Assembly: GCF_002008315.2 (NCBI RefSeq)
Contig: NZ_MVDG02000001.1
Location: forward strand, 2,232,001 to 2,296,000
Length of the DNA: 64,000 nucleotides
Source: Arthrobacter sp. KBS0703
GTDB lineage: Bacteria > Actinomycetota > Actinomycetes > Actinomycetales > Micrococcaceae
Reading direction: 5' to 3'
Made by a program: the position numbers and the translations under genes. Position 1 is the stretch's first letter, and the number at the start of each line of letters is the position of its first letter. The notes under the pieces were generated by a model. The model saw only the letters and a program-made list of their open reading frames with translations. It made no database searches and was not told where the DNA came from. Below, piece after piece: positions 1 through 8,964 of this stretch.

Positions 1-1064
1 GTGACTTTTTCCACGACGGCGGGGAGCTTTTCGCGGATGTTGCCCGCACCCATGCGGGTGATGAAGGTGAGCCTGCCGGGCTCCCGTTCCGGATCCAGTT
101 TGTCGATGAGCCTCAGGGCGTCGTCCCCGGAGGTGGTCGGACCCAGCTTGACGCCGATGGGGTTGCGGACGCGGGACAGGAAGTCGACGTGCGCGTCGTC
201 CAGCCCGCGGGTCCGTTCACCGATCCAGAGGAAGTGCGCCGAGGTGTCATAGGGAAAGCCTGTCCGCGAGTCGATGCGGGTCAGGGCCCGTTCGTAGTCG
301 AGCAGCAGTGCCTCGTGGCTGGCATAGAACTCCACGCGCTTCAGCGCCTCGAAGTCAGCGCCGCAGGACGCCATGAACTTGATGGCGCGGTCGATGTCCC
401 GTGCCAGGGATTCGTAGCGCGCGTGGGCAGGGTTTTCCGTGAAGCCCTTGTTCCACTGGTGGACGAGGCGCAGATCCGCGAAGCCGCCCTGGGTGAAGGC
501 GCGGATCAGGTTCAGCGTGGAAGCGGACGTGTGGTACGCCCGAAGCATCCGGCTGGCGTCGTGGCCCCTGGACTCGGGAGTGAAGTCGTACCCGTTGACG
601 ATGTCCCCGCGGTACGCGGGCAAGGTCACGCCGTCGCGGGTCTCATCATTCGAGGAACGGGGCTTGGCAAATTGCCCGGCCATCCGGCCCATCTTGATGA
701 CCGGCATCGCGGCGCCGTACGTCAGGACAACCGCCATCTGCAGGATGGTCTTCACCCGTGCGCTGATCTTGTCCGCGGTCGCGTCGCCGAATGTCTCGGC
801 ACAGTCACCGCCCTGGAGCAGGAACGCTTTGCCCTGGGCTGCGGCCGCGAGGCGTTCGCGGAGGATGTCCACTTCACCGGCGAACACGAGGGGTGGAAGC
901 ACCGAAAGTTCCTTGACGGAGGCGTCGAAAACGTCCCTGTCCTGCCAGCTCGGCTGCTGGGAAACCGGAAGGTCCCGCCAGTTGTCGAGTCCCGGATAGT
1001 TGGCTGCACCGCTTTGTGAGGTGCTGGTCAGGGAAGAGGCAGGTTTTGCAGATAGCTCAGTCAC
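1..1064 (-). CDS. aroG: Class II 3-deoxy-7-phosphoheptulonate (DAHP) synthase, 3' end cut by window
   Basis: Catalyses the first step of the shikimate pathway, joining phosphoenolpyruvate and erythrose 4-phosphate. The minus strand is open from a GTG at 1062-1064 to the window edge, giving about 354 residues of a family that is usually about 460 long. The N-terminal half reads GLDNWRDLPVSQQPSW, then the class II signature LLQGGDCAETF with the metal-binding Cys, then KMGRMAGQFAKPRS and the RGDIVNGYD stretch. Further on come ASHEALLLDYE, THLW-type SAHFLWIGERT, and IGVKLGPTTSGDD near the edge. These are plant/actinobacterial-type (AroA II) motifs, distinct from the E. coli AroFGH family. The upstream ribosome site is weak, so the start is the least certain part. 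A lysophospholipid acyltransferase gene lies directly upstream on the same strand, about 100 bp away. Confidence 0.93.
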   Translation of the reverse strand, partial: MTELSAKPASSLTSTSQSGAANYPGLDNWRDLPVSQQPSWQDRDVFDASVKELSVLPPLVFAGEVDILRERLAAAAQGKAFLLQGGDCAETFGDATADKISARVKTILQMAVVLTYGAAMPVIKMGRMAGQFAKPRSSNDETRDGVTLPAYRGDIVNGYDFTPESRGHDASRMLRAYHTSASTLNLIRAFTQGGFADLRLVHQWNKGFTENPAHARYESLARDIDRAIKFMASCGADFEALKRVEFYASHEALLLDYERALTRIDSRTGFPYDTSAHFLWIGERTRGLDDAHVDFLSRVRNPIGVKLGPTTSGDDALRLIDKLDPEREPGRLTFITRMGAGNIREKLPAVVEKV

Positions 1065-1163
1065 ACTACTAAGAGTAGTTGCCGCAACCGGCATCCGGAC
1101 ACCCGATCTGTCATCGACCCCGCGCCCGGCGTCACAGAGGTATCCGCGCCGGGCCTGTACCGC

Positions 1164-2042
1164 TCAGGCAGAGCGGGAAGTGCCGACGTCGTTCCCGTCG
1201 CCGGAGTCCCGCCCGGATTCCCCATCCGGTACGTCCTCAGACCCTGCGGGCGCATCGTCCGGTCCCTGCGCGGGCCCCGCCGCCTCGGGTTCGGGCTCGG
1301 GTTCGGGCTCGGCTGCGGTCTGGGCAGGGCCAGCGCCGGCGACTGCCGGGGCGGCGGTGGCCTTCCCGGCCAGCTGCAGCTTGACGACGGCGGCGTATTC
1401 GTCGACGTATTCCTGCCCGGAGAGCCGCATGAGCTCATACATGATCTCGTCGGTCACAGACCGCTGGATCAGCCGGTCTTCGGCCATGCCCTGATAGCGG
1501 CTGAAGTCCAGCGGTTCGCCGAAGATCATGCCGATCCGGCGGATATTGGGCAGCCGTTTTCCGATCGGCTGGACCTTGTCGGTTCCGATCATCGCCACGG
1601 GAATGACCGGAACGCCGGCCGCTAGCGCAAGGCGGGCTACCCCGACCTTCCCGCGGTAGAGCCGCCCGTCCGGGCTGCGCGTGCCCTCGGGGTAGATGCC
1701 CAACAGTCCGCCGCCGGTCAGCACATCCATGCCGGCCTCCAATGACGCGGCGGAGGCGGCACCGCCGGAGCGGTCCATGGGGAGCTGGTTGGTGAGCCGG
1801 AAAAACAAGGCGGTCAGCCGGCCCCTGAGGCCGGTGCCGGTGAAGTACTCCGATTTGGCCAGGAAGATGACGGGCCGCTGCACCATGAGCGGCATGAAGA
1901 TGGAATCCGAAAACGACAGGTGGTTCGAGGCAATAATCGCCGCGCCTTCAGCCGGAACGTTGTCCAGTCCCTTGACCCATGGCCGGAAGAGCGTGCGGAG
2001 CACCGGCCCCAGGAAGATCCTTTTCATGACCCAATAGAACAC
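1164..2042 (-). CDS. 1-acyl-sn-glycerol-3-phosphate acyltransferase (PlsC-like)
   Basis: A membrane-associated acyltransferase of the PlsC/LPLAT family, which transfers acyl chains to lysophosphatidic acid in phospholipid synthesis. The 292-residue product has the catalytic NHLSFSD box (His41, Asp46) and the substrate-binding EGTRSPDG motif. After the catalytic domain comes a roughly 60-residue Pro/Ala/Glu-rich tail with an EPEPEPEPE run, which is probably disordered. The open frame continues far upstream, but a GTG at 2042 preceded by GGAGGGG at 8-9 bases is the natural start. A downstream ATG six codons in is possible. It is transcribed away from the hydrolase gene at 2154. A second PlsC-like gene lies at 21217-21966, so the two may differ in chain specificity. 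The family is certain; the exact substrate is inferred. Confidence 0.9.
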   Translation of the reverse strand: MFYWVMKRIFLGPVLRTLFRPWVKGLDNVPAEGAAIIASNHLSFSDSIFMPLMVQRPVIFLAKSEYFTGTGLRGRLTALFFRLTNQLPMDRSGGAASAASLEAGMDVLTGGGLLGIYPEGTRSPDGRLYRGKVGVARLALAAGVPVIPVAMIGTDKVQPIGKRLPNIRRIGMIFGEPLDFSRYQGMAEDRLIQRSVTDEIMYELMRLSGQEYVDEYAAVVKLQLAGKATAAPAVAGAGPAQTAAEPEPEPEPEAAGPAQGPDDAPAGSEDVPDGESGRDSGDGNDVGTSRSA

Positions 2043-2153
2043 GTGTCTTACCCCTCCGGAAGGCAACTGGCAGGCGCTCCAAAGGGCCCGGCCAGCACTG
2101 CAATGCAACCCTACTCTAGTGAGAATTGTCCGGAACAGTGACACGATGGTCTC

Positions 2154-2948
2154 ATGACAGAAAGCAGCGCCCGGACTACGCCCGCCGCTTTCAGCTACCC
2201 GGGCCACGGACCCAATGCGCGGATCGGAATCGCCATTTGCCACGGCTTCACCGGCAGCCCGTTGAGCATCCTGCCGTGGGCCGAGTTCCTTGCCGGCCGC
2301 GGCTTCGCCGTATCGGTGCCGCTGCTCCCGGGGCATGGAACCAGCTGGCAGGACCTGGCCCGCACGGGGTGGCGGGACTGGCACAGCACCTTTGAAGAGG
2401 CGTACCTGGACCTCGCCGCCACGACGGACGATTGCTACGTGGCCGGGCTGTCCATGGGTGGCGCCGTCGCGCTGCTGACCGCGGCCCGCCAGAAGGTGTC
2501 CGGTGTGGCGGTGGTGAATCCGGGCCTGAGCTTCTACGACCGCCGCGTCCGGATCATCGGCCTCCTCAAGTACTTCCAGCGGACCACACTTCCCATCGAG
2601 GAAGAGAGCCCGACGTCGGCCCGCACCGACGACGGCGATTACTCCGTGACCCCGCTGGCTGCCGTCCATCAGCTGAAGCGGCTCTTCGCCGCCGCCGTCC
2701 GCGGACTTCCGCGCGTCACGGCGCCGGTCCTGGTCTTCAAGTCGCGGAACGACATCGTGGTGCCGCCGACGTCCCTGGCGCTTATCCGGAGGCGGCTCGG
2801 GTCGCCCGTCCTGGACGTCGTCGCGCTGGAAAACAGCGGGCACGTGGCAACCCTTGATGTGGATGCCGCGGAAATTTTCGAAGCCTCGGCGCGGTTCTTC
2901 CAGGTGCACGCGCGAAGCACCATACCGTCGGAGAAGTCATGCGCATAG
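2154..2948 (+). CDS. Alpha/beta hydrolase (carboxylesterase / monoacylglycerol lipase type)
   Basis: A cytoplasmic serine hydrolase of 264 residues, resembling the Est30/carboxylesterase group. The oxyanion-region motif HGFTGSP lies near residue 30, the nucleophile elbow GLSMGG gives Ser100, and Asp200 (in KSRNDIVVP) with His230 (in NSGHVAT) complete the triad. No signal peptide or membrane segment is seen. The gene overlaps the next hydrolase gene by 10 bases, so the two are translationally coupled. The neighbours on both sides (acyltransferases, acyl-CoA synthetase at 5674) suggest a role in acyl-ester or lipid turnover, but that is inference; the substrate cannot be read from sequence. Confidence 0.88.
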   Translation: MTESSARTTPAAFSYPGHGPNARIGIAICHGFTGSPLSILPWAEFLAGRGFAVSVPLLPGHGTSWQDLARTGWRDWHSTFEEAYLDLAATTDDCYVAGLSMGGAVALLTAARQKVSGVAVVNPGLSFYDRRVRIIGLLKYFQRTTLPIEEESPTSARTDDGDYSVTPLAAVHQLKRLFAAAVRGLPRVTAPVLVFKSRNDIVVPPTSLALIRRRLGSPVLDVVALENSGHVATLDVDAAEIFEASARFFQVHARSTIPSEKSCA

Positions 2949-3751
2949 TTCCGGACCACAGTCCGTTCAGTAGCCCGTTCTCCGGCGAGGGGCCCCGCGT
3001 CGGCGTGGTCCTGTCCCATGGATTCACCGGCAGCCCGCACGGGGTCCGGGCCTGGGCCGTGGAACTGGCCGCAGCCGGCTTCGCCGTGCGCATGCCGCTG
3101 CTCCCGGGCCACGGCACCACGTGGCAGGAGCTGTCGCGCAGCCGCTGGACCGAATGGCACGAAACCGTGGATGCCGCCTACCGTGAACTCGACTCCGAGT
3201 GTGAGTATGTCTTCGCCGCGGGCCTGTCCATGGGAGGCGCACTGGCGCTGCGCATCGCCGCGACGCGCCCGGTTGCCGGAGCCATCCTGGTCAACCCTGG
3301 CCTGGTCATTGACGACCCCCGCGCCCCGCTGGCCGGCATCCTCAAGCTCGTACTCAAGAGCACCCCCGCCATAGCCAACGACATCCTCAAGCCCGGCATG
3401 GATGAGGGCGCTTATGCCCGGACGCCGGTGGCGGCGGCACACCAGCTGAACAGGATGTTCAAAGACACGCTGCGGCTGCTTCCGGACGTCACTGCTCCGG
3501 TCCGGGTCTTCCGCTCCACCGTGGACCACGTTGTTTCCGACTCCAGCATGGCTGCGCTCCGGCGGGGACTGACGCACGCCCCGCTGCAGGTCAGCATGCT
3601 GGCGAACAGTTACCACGTGGCCACCCTTGACAACGACGCCGAGGAAATTTTCAGCGGCTCGGTGGACTTCATCCGCTCCGTGGTTGCGGAATCCCGCCAG
3701 GCTTCGAACCAGTCCGCGACCGCCAGCGAGAAGGGCACGCCCGATGAATAG
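2939..3751 (+). CDS. Alpha/beta hydrolase, tandem paralogue of the preceding gene
   Basis: A 270-residue serine hydrolase paralogous to its upstream neighbour. It shares HGFTGSP near residue 28, GLSMGGALAL with nucleophile Ser97, Asp196 in STVDHVV and His226 in NSYHVATLD. The similarity runs over the whole length, including HGT(S/T)WQ(D/E)L after the first strand, which points to a tandem duplication followed by divergence. The ATG overlaps the upstream stop by 10 bases. Its own stop overlaps the start of the following membrane-protein gene by 8 bases, so the three form one tightly packed operon. Substrate is unknown; an esterase or monoacylglycerol lipase is most likely. Confidence 0.88.
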   Translation: MRIVPDHSPFSSPFSGEGPRVGVVLSHGFTGSPHGVRAWAVELAAAGFAVRMPLLPGHGTTWQELSRSRWTEWHETVDAAYRELDSECEYVFAAGLSMGGALALRIAATRPVAGAILVNPGLVIDDPRAPLAGILKLVLKSTPAIANDILKPGMDEGAYARTPVAAAHQLNRMFKDTLRLLPDVTAPVRVFRSTVDHVVSDSSMAALRRGLTHAPLQVSMLANSYHVATLDNDAEEIFSGSVDFIRSVVAESRQASNQSATASEKGTPDE

Positions 3752-4358
3752 GCCCGATTCAAACCCGTCCGATCCGAGCGCCAACCAGGACGACGCCGTC
3801 TGGCTTGACCTCGTGGCCAGGCTCCAGGGCGGTACGCCCGCTCCCGGCACCGGTGCCCGGCCCGAAGACGGCGCCGGTTCGCAAGGGGACGGCGGCGCAG
3901 CTGCCGCAGACGGCCGCGGACCTGACGGACCGGAACACGGCCGGGCCAAGCGGTTCACTGATTTTGATCCGCTGGGACTCGCCCCCGGGGCTCCGACGGA
4001 ATTGTCGGCAGCGGAGCGCCAGGCGGCCGCCGCCCGGCAGCGGGACGCCGAGAACAGCGAAGCCGCCGAGCAACCAGTAACCGACGGCCCGCGCGATTAC
4101 GGCCTGGAGGACAACGACGGCGGCGCGTTCGTTCCGGAGGAACCCCCCAGCCTTTCCGCCACGGATCCCCTGACCATGCTGGCGTGGCTGGGCGCCGTGG
4201 GCGCGCCGGTGGCGCTGGTCCTATCGGCGATGTTCTGGCGTTCAGCGCCGCTGCTGGCCATCCTGGGCATGGTGGCCGCCTTTATCGCAGCCGTGGTGTA
4301 CCTGATCATGAAACTGCCCCAGGAGAAGGACGAAAACGACGACGGCGCGCGCGTCTGA
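3744..4358 (+). CDS. Hypothetical protein with acidic/Ala-rich N-terminus and two C-terminal membrane helices
   Basis: The product has 204 residues. The first ~140 are hydrophilic and low in complexity, rich in Ala, Gly, Pro and Asp, with no recognisable domain. Two hydrophobic helices follow (about residues 144-164 and 166-190), separated by a short turn, and the protein ends in a charged tail (KLPQEKDENDDGARV). The predicted topology is a C-terminal membrane hairpin with both ends in the cytoplasm. The ATG at 3744 overlaps the stop of the upstream hydrolase, which implies coupled translation. Such proteins are common next to lipid genes in Arthrobacter relatives, but no function is established from the sequence. 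Confidence 0.75.
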   Translation: MNRPDSNPSDPSANQDDAVWLDLVARLQGGTPAPGTGARPEDGAGSQGDGGAAAADGRGPDGPEHGRAKRFTDFDPLGLAPGAPTELSAAERQAAAARQRDAENSEAAEQPVTDGPRDYGLEDNDGGAFVPEEPPSLSATDPLTMLAWLGAVGAPVALVLSAMFWRSAPLLAILGMVAAFIAAVVYLIMKLPQEKDENDDGARV

Positions 4359-4386
4359 CGGCGCCTGACCCGCTGCGCCGGCCGGG

Positions 4387-5502
4387 TCAGACGTGCGTTC
4401 GGCTGCTCACGCGGGACAGATCCGCGGCACCGATGAGTCCTGCATTCGGCCCGAGGGCGGCGAGGTCGATTTCCGCGGCGGGCCGGAACCCGCGCCCGGT
4501 CAGGTTCCGGGCAAAGGCCTTGCGCGCCGGTGCCACGAGCAGCTCTCCGGCGGCACAGAGCCCGCCGCCGATCACGAATTTTCCCGGGTCAAGGGCGGCG
4601 GCAAGGTTCGCCAGGCCCAGTCCCAGCCAGTCCCCCACGTCCTCCAGCAGCTCCCTCGACGCAGCGTCGCCGGAGATGGCCAGCTCGGTGACGGTGGCGC
4701 CGGTAATGCGGTCCGCCTGGCCGTCCACTGCCTTCAGGAGTTCCTGGGCTACCGGGGAGTTGGCCAACGCCAGTTCCCGGGCCTCCCTGCCCAGCGCGTT
4801 GCCGGAGGCGTACTGTTCCCAGCAGCCGCGGTTGCCGCATTCACACCGGTGGCCGCCGGGCATGATGATCTGATGCCCGAACTCGCCCGCGACGCCGAAC
4901 CTGCCGCGTTCCACGCGCCCGTCCATCACCATGGCACCCCCGATGCCGGTCCCCAGCGTGATGCACACCAGGCGGTCCTGGCCCTGCCCGGCGCCGAAGC
5001 GCCATTCCGCCCACGCCGCGGCGTCGGCATCGTTGACCAGCATGACCGGACGGCGCAGCAGGCGCTGGAGGTTTTCCCTCAGCGGCTCGTTGCGCCAGGC
5101 GAGGTGCGGGCTGAAAAGGACGGTGCCGCCGTCGAGGTCCATCCAGCCGGCTGCGCCGATGCCCACCGACCTGATGCGGGAACCACGGCTCAGCTCATCC
5201 ACCAGCTCCACGATGACCTGCTCCACGGCGCGGGGATCGCTTCCGGGAGTGGAACGCCGGGCTTCGCGGAGAATCCTTCCGTCTGCGTCAACAACGCCGG
5301 CCGCCACCTTGGTGCCGCCGATGTCGATGCCGATGGCCAGTCCCCGGCGCCGCAGCCGAAGCTGTTGCCGCAGCATCCTGTGGTGCGCCCCGCGGCCCTG
5401 CTGTCCCAGCGGCCCCCGCTGCCACGCGCGGATCCCGTAGTGCCCGGTTCTGCCATGGTGGTCGGTTTGGCTGGACTGTCCAGTGGGCGGGGGAGGCTGC
5501 AT
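4387..5502 (-). CDS. ROK family sugar kinase (glucokinase-like)
   Basis: An ATP-dependent sugar kinase of the ROK family, most like glucokinase. The phosphate-binding loop DIGGTK starts at residue 60, the catalytic Asp lies in VNDADAAAWAE, GTGIGGAMV forms the second phosphate loop, and the zinc-binding ROK signature is H-x-C-x-C-G-x-x-G-C-W-E. At 371 residues it is about 50 longer than usual at the N-terminus because of a Gln/His/Arg-rich leader. The ATG at 5502 has a GGGAGATT just before it. A start at the internal Met43 (base 5376) would give a standard-length kinase, so the start is uncertain. It is convergent with the membrane-protein gene at 3744 and divergent from the acyl-CoA synthetase gene. 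Confidence 0.88.
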   Translation of the reverse strand: MQPPPPTGQSSQTDHHGRTGHYGIRAWQRGPLGQQGRGAHHRMLRQQLRLRRRGLAIGIDIGGTKVAAGVVDADGRILREARRSTPGSDPRAVEQVIVELVDELSRGSRIRSVGIGAAGWMDLDGGTVLFSPHLAWRNEPLRENLQRLLRRPVMLVNDADAAAWAEWRFGAGQGQDRLVCITLGTGIGGAMVMDGRVERGRFGVAGEFGHQIIMPGGHRCECGNRGCWEQYASGNALGREARELALANSPVAQELLKAVDGQADRITGATVTELAISGDAASRELLEDVGDWLGLGLANLAAALDPGKFVIGGGLCAAGELLVAPARKAFARNLTGRGFRPAAEIDLAALGPNAGLIGAADLSRVSSRTHV

Positions 5503-5673
5503 AATCTCCCATTCTAGGTGTCCGGCCGCATGGGTCCGGCCGCGACACAGTGGCGCATTCCGGCCTGCCGACGTAAAGTTACTGGCCAGTAGGTAATGTG
5601 CGCCCGACCGTTCAAGGCGGCGTACTAAGGTTAGGACTACCCGCTGCGGCCTACGGATATCAAAGGAGCTATC

Positions 5674-7494
5674 GTGCGCGAATTCATCGTTCCGCCCCTG
5701 GCAAACGTCCCACGGGACACCAACATCACGGACCTTGTGCTGCGCCAAGCCTCGAAGGCCTCGAATCCCGCCCTGTTTTCGCGGCTGGATTCCGCCGGCC
5801 AGTGGCAGGACATCTCGGCCACCGAGTTCCTCGCGGACGTCTCCGCCCTGGCCAAGGGCCTCATCGCCAGCGGCGTCGGCGCGGGTGACCGTGTGGGCAT
5901 CATGTCCCGGACGCGCTATGAGTGGGCGTTGATCGACTTCGCCATCTGGTTCGCGGGCGCCGTCTCCGTGCCCATCTATGAGACGTCCTCGCCCTCGCAG
6001 GTCGCCTGGAACCTGGGCGACTCCGGCGCGGTGGCGGCTTTCGGCGAGTCTGCCCATCACGAGAACATCATCCGGCAGGCCGCAGCGTCCGAAGGGCTCA
6101 CCGCGCTGGCCCACGTGTGGCAGCTTGAAGGCAGCGGCCTCGATGCGGTCCGTGCGGCCGGAACCGGCGTCAGCGACGACGACCTGGAAGCACGGCGGAG
6201 GGCCGCCGGGCTCAGTGACCTCGCCACCATCATCTACACCTCGGGAACGACGGGCCGGCCCAAGGGCTGTGAACTGACCCACGGCAACTTTGTGGAACTG
6301 TCCGAAAACGCCCTGGCCACATCGCTGCGCCAGATCGTCAATCAGCAGGCCAGGACCATCATGTTCCTCCCCCTGGCGCATGTCTTTGCACGGTTCATTT
6401 CCGTCCTGTCCGTTGCGGCCGGTGTCACCGTGGCCCACACGCCCGACATCAAGCACCTGCTGCCCGATCTGCAGAGCTACCAGCCCACCTTCATCCTCGC
6501 CGTGCCCCGGGTGTTCGAAAAGGTGTACAACTCGGCCCTCACCAAGGCAGAGGACGGCGGCAAGGGAGCAATCTTCCACAAGGCCGCGGATACTGCCATC
6601 GCCTATTCCCGCGCCAGGCAGAACGGCAGCGTCGGACTCGGCCTCAAAATCAAGCACGCGATCTTCGACAGGCTCGTCTACAGCAAGCTCCGCGCGGCCA
6701 TGGGCGGCCAGGTGGCCCATGCCGTATCCGGCGGAGGCCCGCTGGGCGAACGGCTGGGCCACTTTTTCCAGGGAATCGGCATGCAGATCCTGGAAGGCTA
6801 CGGCCTCACCGAGACCACGGCGCCCATCAGTGTCAACACGCCCGAACGGATCAAAATCGGGACGGTCGGCGCGCCGATTCCCGGCAACACCGTCAAGATT
6901 GCCGACGACGGGGAAATCCTCATCAAGGGCACGTGCGTCATGCGCGGCTACTACAACCGTGATGACCTGACTGCGGAGGCATTCGTGGACGGCTGGTTCC
7001 GCACCGGGGACATCGGCCAGCTCGACGACGACGGCTTCCTGACCATTACCGGCCGGAAAAAGGAAATCATCGTGACGGCCGGCGGCAAGAACGTGGTGCC
7101 CGCCCAGCTCGAGGACCAGATCCGGGCGGACGCCCTGGTCTCGCAGGTGCTCGTGGTGGGCGACAACCGCCCGTTCATCGGCGCACTGGTGACGCTCGAT
7201 GAGGAAGCCCTTCCCGGGTGGCTGCAGCGCCACGGACTGCCCGCGGAGATCACGGTCACCGACGCGGGCGGCAACGCCGTGGTCAAGGCCGCGGTGCAGG
7301 AGCTGATCAGCCATGCGAACCAGTCCGTATCGCAGGCGGAGGCCATCAAGGCATTCAGGATCGTGCCCAGCGACTTCACGGAAGCGTCCGGTCACTTGAC
7401 ACCGTCCATGAAGGTCAAGCGGGCGCAGGTCATGAAGGACTTCGAGGACGTGATTGACGAGATGTACAAGTCGCCGAAGCCCACCCCGGCCTAG
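5674..7494 (+). CDS. Long-chain fatty acid-CoA ligase (AMP-forming, FadD15-like)
   Basis: Activates long-chain fatty acids to acyl-CoA through an acyl-adenylate. The 606-residue protein carries the P-loop-like adenylation signature IIYTSGTTGRPKG around residues 187-199, the ILEGYGLTETTAP motif, the hinge FRTGDIGQLDDDGFLTITGRKKE and the C-terminal VVTAGGKNVVP. It starts at a GTG with AAAGGAG six to seven bases upstream; no earlier start is needed. A downstream lysine-rich end (SMKVKRAQVMKDF) is typical of the family. DAHP synthase, PlsC-like and FadD15-like genes also lie close together in Mycobacterium, which supports an ancestral arrangement. Confidence 0.93.
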   Translation: MREFIVPPLANVPRDTNITDLVLRQASKASNPALFSRLDSAGQWQDISATEFLADVSALAKGLIASGVGAGDRVGIMSRTRYEWALIDFAIWFAGAVSVPIYETSSPSQVAWNLGDSGAVAAFGESAHHENIIRQAAASEGLTALAHVWQLEGSGLDAVRAAGTGVSDDDLEARRRAAGLSDLATIIYTSGTTGRPKGCELTHGNFVELSENALATSLRQIVNQQARTIMFLPLAHVFARFISVLSVAAGVTVAHTPDIKHLLPDLQSYQPTFILAVPRVFEKVYNSALTKAEDGGKGAIFHKAADTAIAYSRARQNGSVGLGLKIKHAIFDRLVYSKLRAAMGGQVAHAVSGGGPLGERLGHFFQGIGMQILEGYGLTETTAPISVNTPERIKIGTVGAPIPGNTVKIADDGEILIKGTCVMRGYYNRDDLTAEAFVDGWFRTGDIGQLDDDGFLTITGRKKEIIVTAGGKNVVPAQLEDQIRADALVSQVLVVGDNRPFIGALVTLDEEALPGWLQRHGLPAEITVTDAGGNAVVKAAVQELISHANQSVSQAEAIKAFRIVPSDFTEASGHLTPSMKVKRAQVMKDFEDVIDEMYKSPKPTPA

Positions 7495-7541
7495 CCGGGC
7501 AGTTGCCACCGAGCCTCACAACAGATGACTGAGAGTGGTTT

Positions 7542-8855
7542 TTAGCTCAGGAAAGCGTCGGCTGCCGCCAGTGCCTCGTCCAGGATCGCCAGGCCGGCGG
7601 CGGCGTCGGCGTCGTTCACGTTGAGGGGAGGGGCGACGTTCACGCGGTTGCCCATGGTCAGCGGCAACAGGCCCCGCTCTAGGCACGCCTTCGTGAAGGC
7701 GGCCATCGGCGCATTCGCCTGGCCGGTGGCTCCTACCGGCACGAGCGGCTCTTTGGTCAGCCGGTCGCGGACCAGTTCGACGGTCCAGAGGCCGCCGATG
7801 CCGCGAACGTCGCCGGCCGTCCGGTGCTTCTTGGCAATTTCCCGGAGTCCTGGCCCGAGGATGTCCGCGCCGAGACGGGCAGCTGCCGCGACGGTGCCCT
7901 CCTCGTGCATCGCGTTGATGGCACCGACGGCTGCTGCGCAGGCGAGCGGGTGGCCGCTGTACGTCAGGCCCGCCGGGTAGGGGCGCTTGGTAAACGTCTC
8001 GTAGATTGCGTCGCCGACCAGCACGCCGCCGAGCGGCACGTACCCGGAGTTCACGCCCTTCGCGAACGCCAGCAGGTCCGGTGCCAGCCCAGCGTGGTCG
8101 ACGCCGAACCAGGCTCCCGTGCGGCCGAAGCCGACCATCACCTCGTCGGCTATGTAGACGATCCCGTGGCGGTCGCACAGGTCGCGGACCCCACGCAGGT
8201 AGCCGGCCGGTGGCACGATAACGCCCGAGCTGCCGATCACCGATTCCAGGACCAGGCCGGCGATCGTCGACGGGCCTTCCATCAGGATCACCTGCTCGAG
8301 ATGGGCCAGCGCCCGCTCGGACTCTTCTTCCGGGGTCCCCGATCCGAACGCCGACCTGTACAGGAAAGGTCCGAAGAAGTGGACGGCTCCCGCCGCGCCA
8401 GTGTCCGAGGCCCAGCGGCGAGGGTCGCCGGTGAGGTGGATGGAGGCCGCCGTCGAGCCGTGGTAGGAGCGGTAGGCGGCGAGCACCTTCGGCCGTCCAG
8501 TGTAGAGGCGCGCCATCCGAACCGCATGCTCGATGGCCTCCGTTCCCCCGGTGGTGAACAGCACGTGCCCAAGGCCCTCCGGCGCCACTTCCACAATCAG
8601 CCGCGCCGCTTCGCCCCGGACATCGGACGCATTGCCGGGTGCGAGCGTGCACAGGCGGTCAGCCTGGTCCTTGATCGCAGCAACGATGCGCGGATGTTGG
8701 TGACCAAGGTTGGTGAACACCAGCTGCGAGCTGAAGTCCAGGTAGCGCCGTCCGCTGGCGTCGACGACGTAGCTCCCGGAGCCCCCGACCAAGGTAGGCA
8801 CGTCCCGCGGCCCCTGGACGGCCCAGGGATGGAAGACCAGTTCGTCGAGATTCAT
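7542..8855 (-). CDS. Class III pyridoxal-phosphate aminotransferase
   Basis: A fold-type I omega-aminotransferase of 437 residues. It shows GGTEAIEHAVRMAR for phosphate binding, YHGSTAASIHLTGD, IADEVMVGFGRTG with the cofactor-binding Asp, and AFAKGVNSGYVPLGG with the Schiff-base lysine. The arrangement resembles beta-alanine:pyruvate, taurine:pyruvate and aspartate aminotransferase-family enzymes; the amino donor cannot be decided from sequence. An in-frame start 12 codons upstream exists, but the ATG at 8855 is preceded by GGAGG at about 6 bases and begins MNLDELVFHPW, so it is preferred. The gene stands alone: the fadD gene converges on it and an unrelated ATPase gene lies upstream. Confidence 0.9.
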   Translation of the reverse strand: MNLDELVFHPWAVQGPRDVPTLVGGSGSYVVDASGRRYLDFSSQLVFTNLGHQHPRIVAAIKDQADRLCTLAPGNASDVRGEAARLIVEVAPEGLGHVLFTTGGTEAIEHAVRMARLYTGRPKVLAAYRSYHGSTAASIHLTGDPRRWASDTGAAGAVHFFGPFLYRSAFGSGTPEEESERALAHLEQVILMEGPSTIAGLVLESVIGSSGVIVPPAGYLRGVRDLCDRHGIVYIADEVMVGFGRTGAWFGVDHAGLAPDLLAFAKGVNSGYVPLGGVLVGDAIYETFTKRPYPAGLTYSGHPLACAAAVGAINAMHEEGTVAAAARLGADILGPGLREIAKKHRTAGDVRGIGGLWTVELVRDRLTKEPLVPVGATGQANAPMAAFTKACLERGLLPLTMGNRVNVAPPLNVNDADAAAGLAILDEALAAADAFLS

Positions 8856-8964
8856 GACCAACCTCCGTTGCTTCAGTACCGGACTGTGCACCTGTACTGA
8901 TTCACCTTGGCACCGTCATCCGGCAGCGTCCATACGGTGCAGGCTGACAGCCGCCCGCTGAAGG

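Noticed and set aside
189..1019. Long plus-strand frame opposite the DAHP synthase gene
   Set aside because: The minus strand encodes recognisable class II DAHP synthase motifs; the opposite frame has none and is a GC-rich shadow.
4387..7509. 1040-residue minus-strand frame covering the ROK kinase and fadD
   Set aside because: Only the part up to base 5502 resembles a protein family; the rest is antisense to the acyl-CoA synthetase gene.
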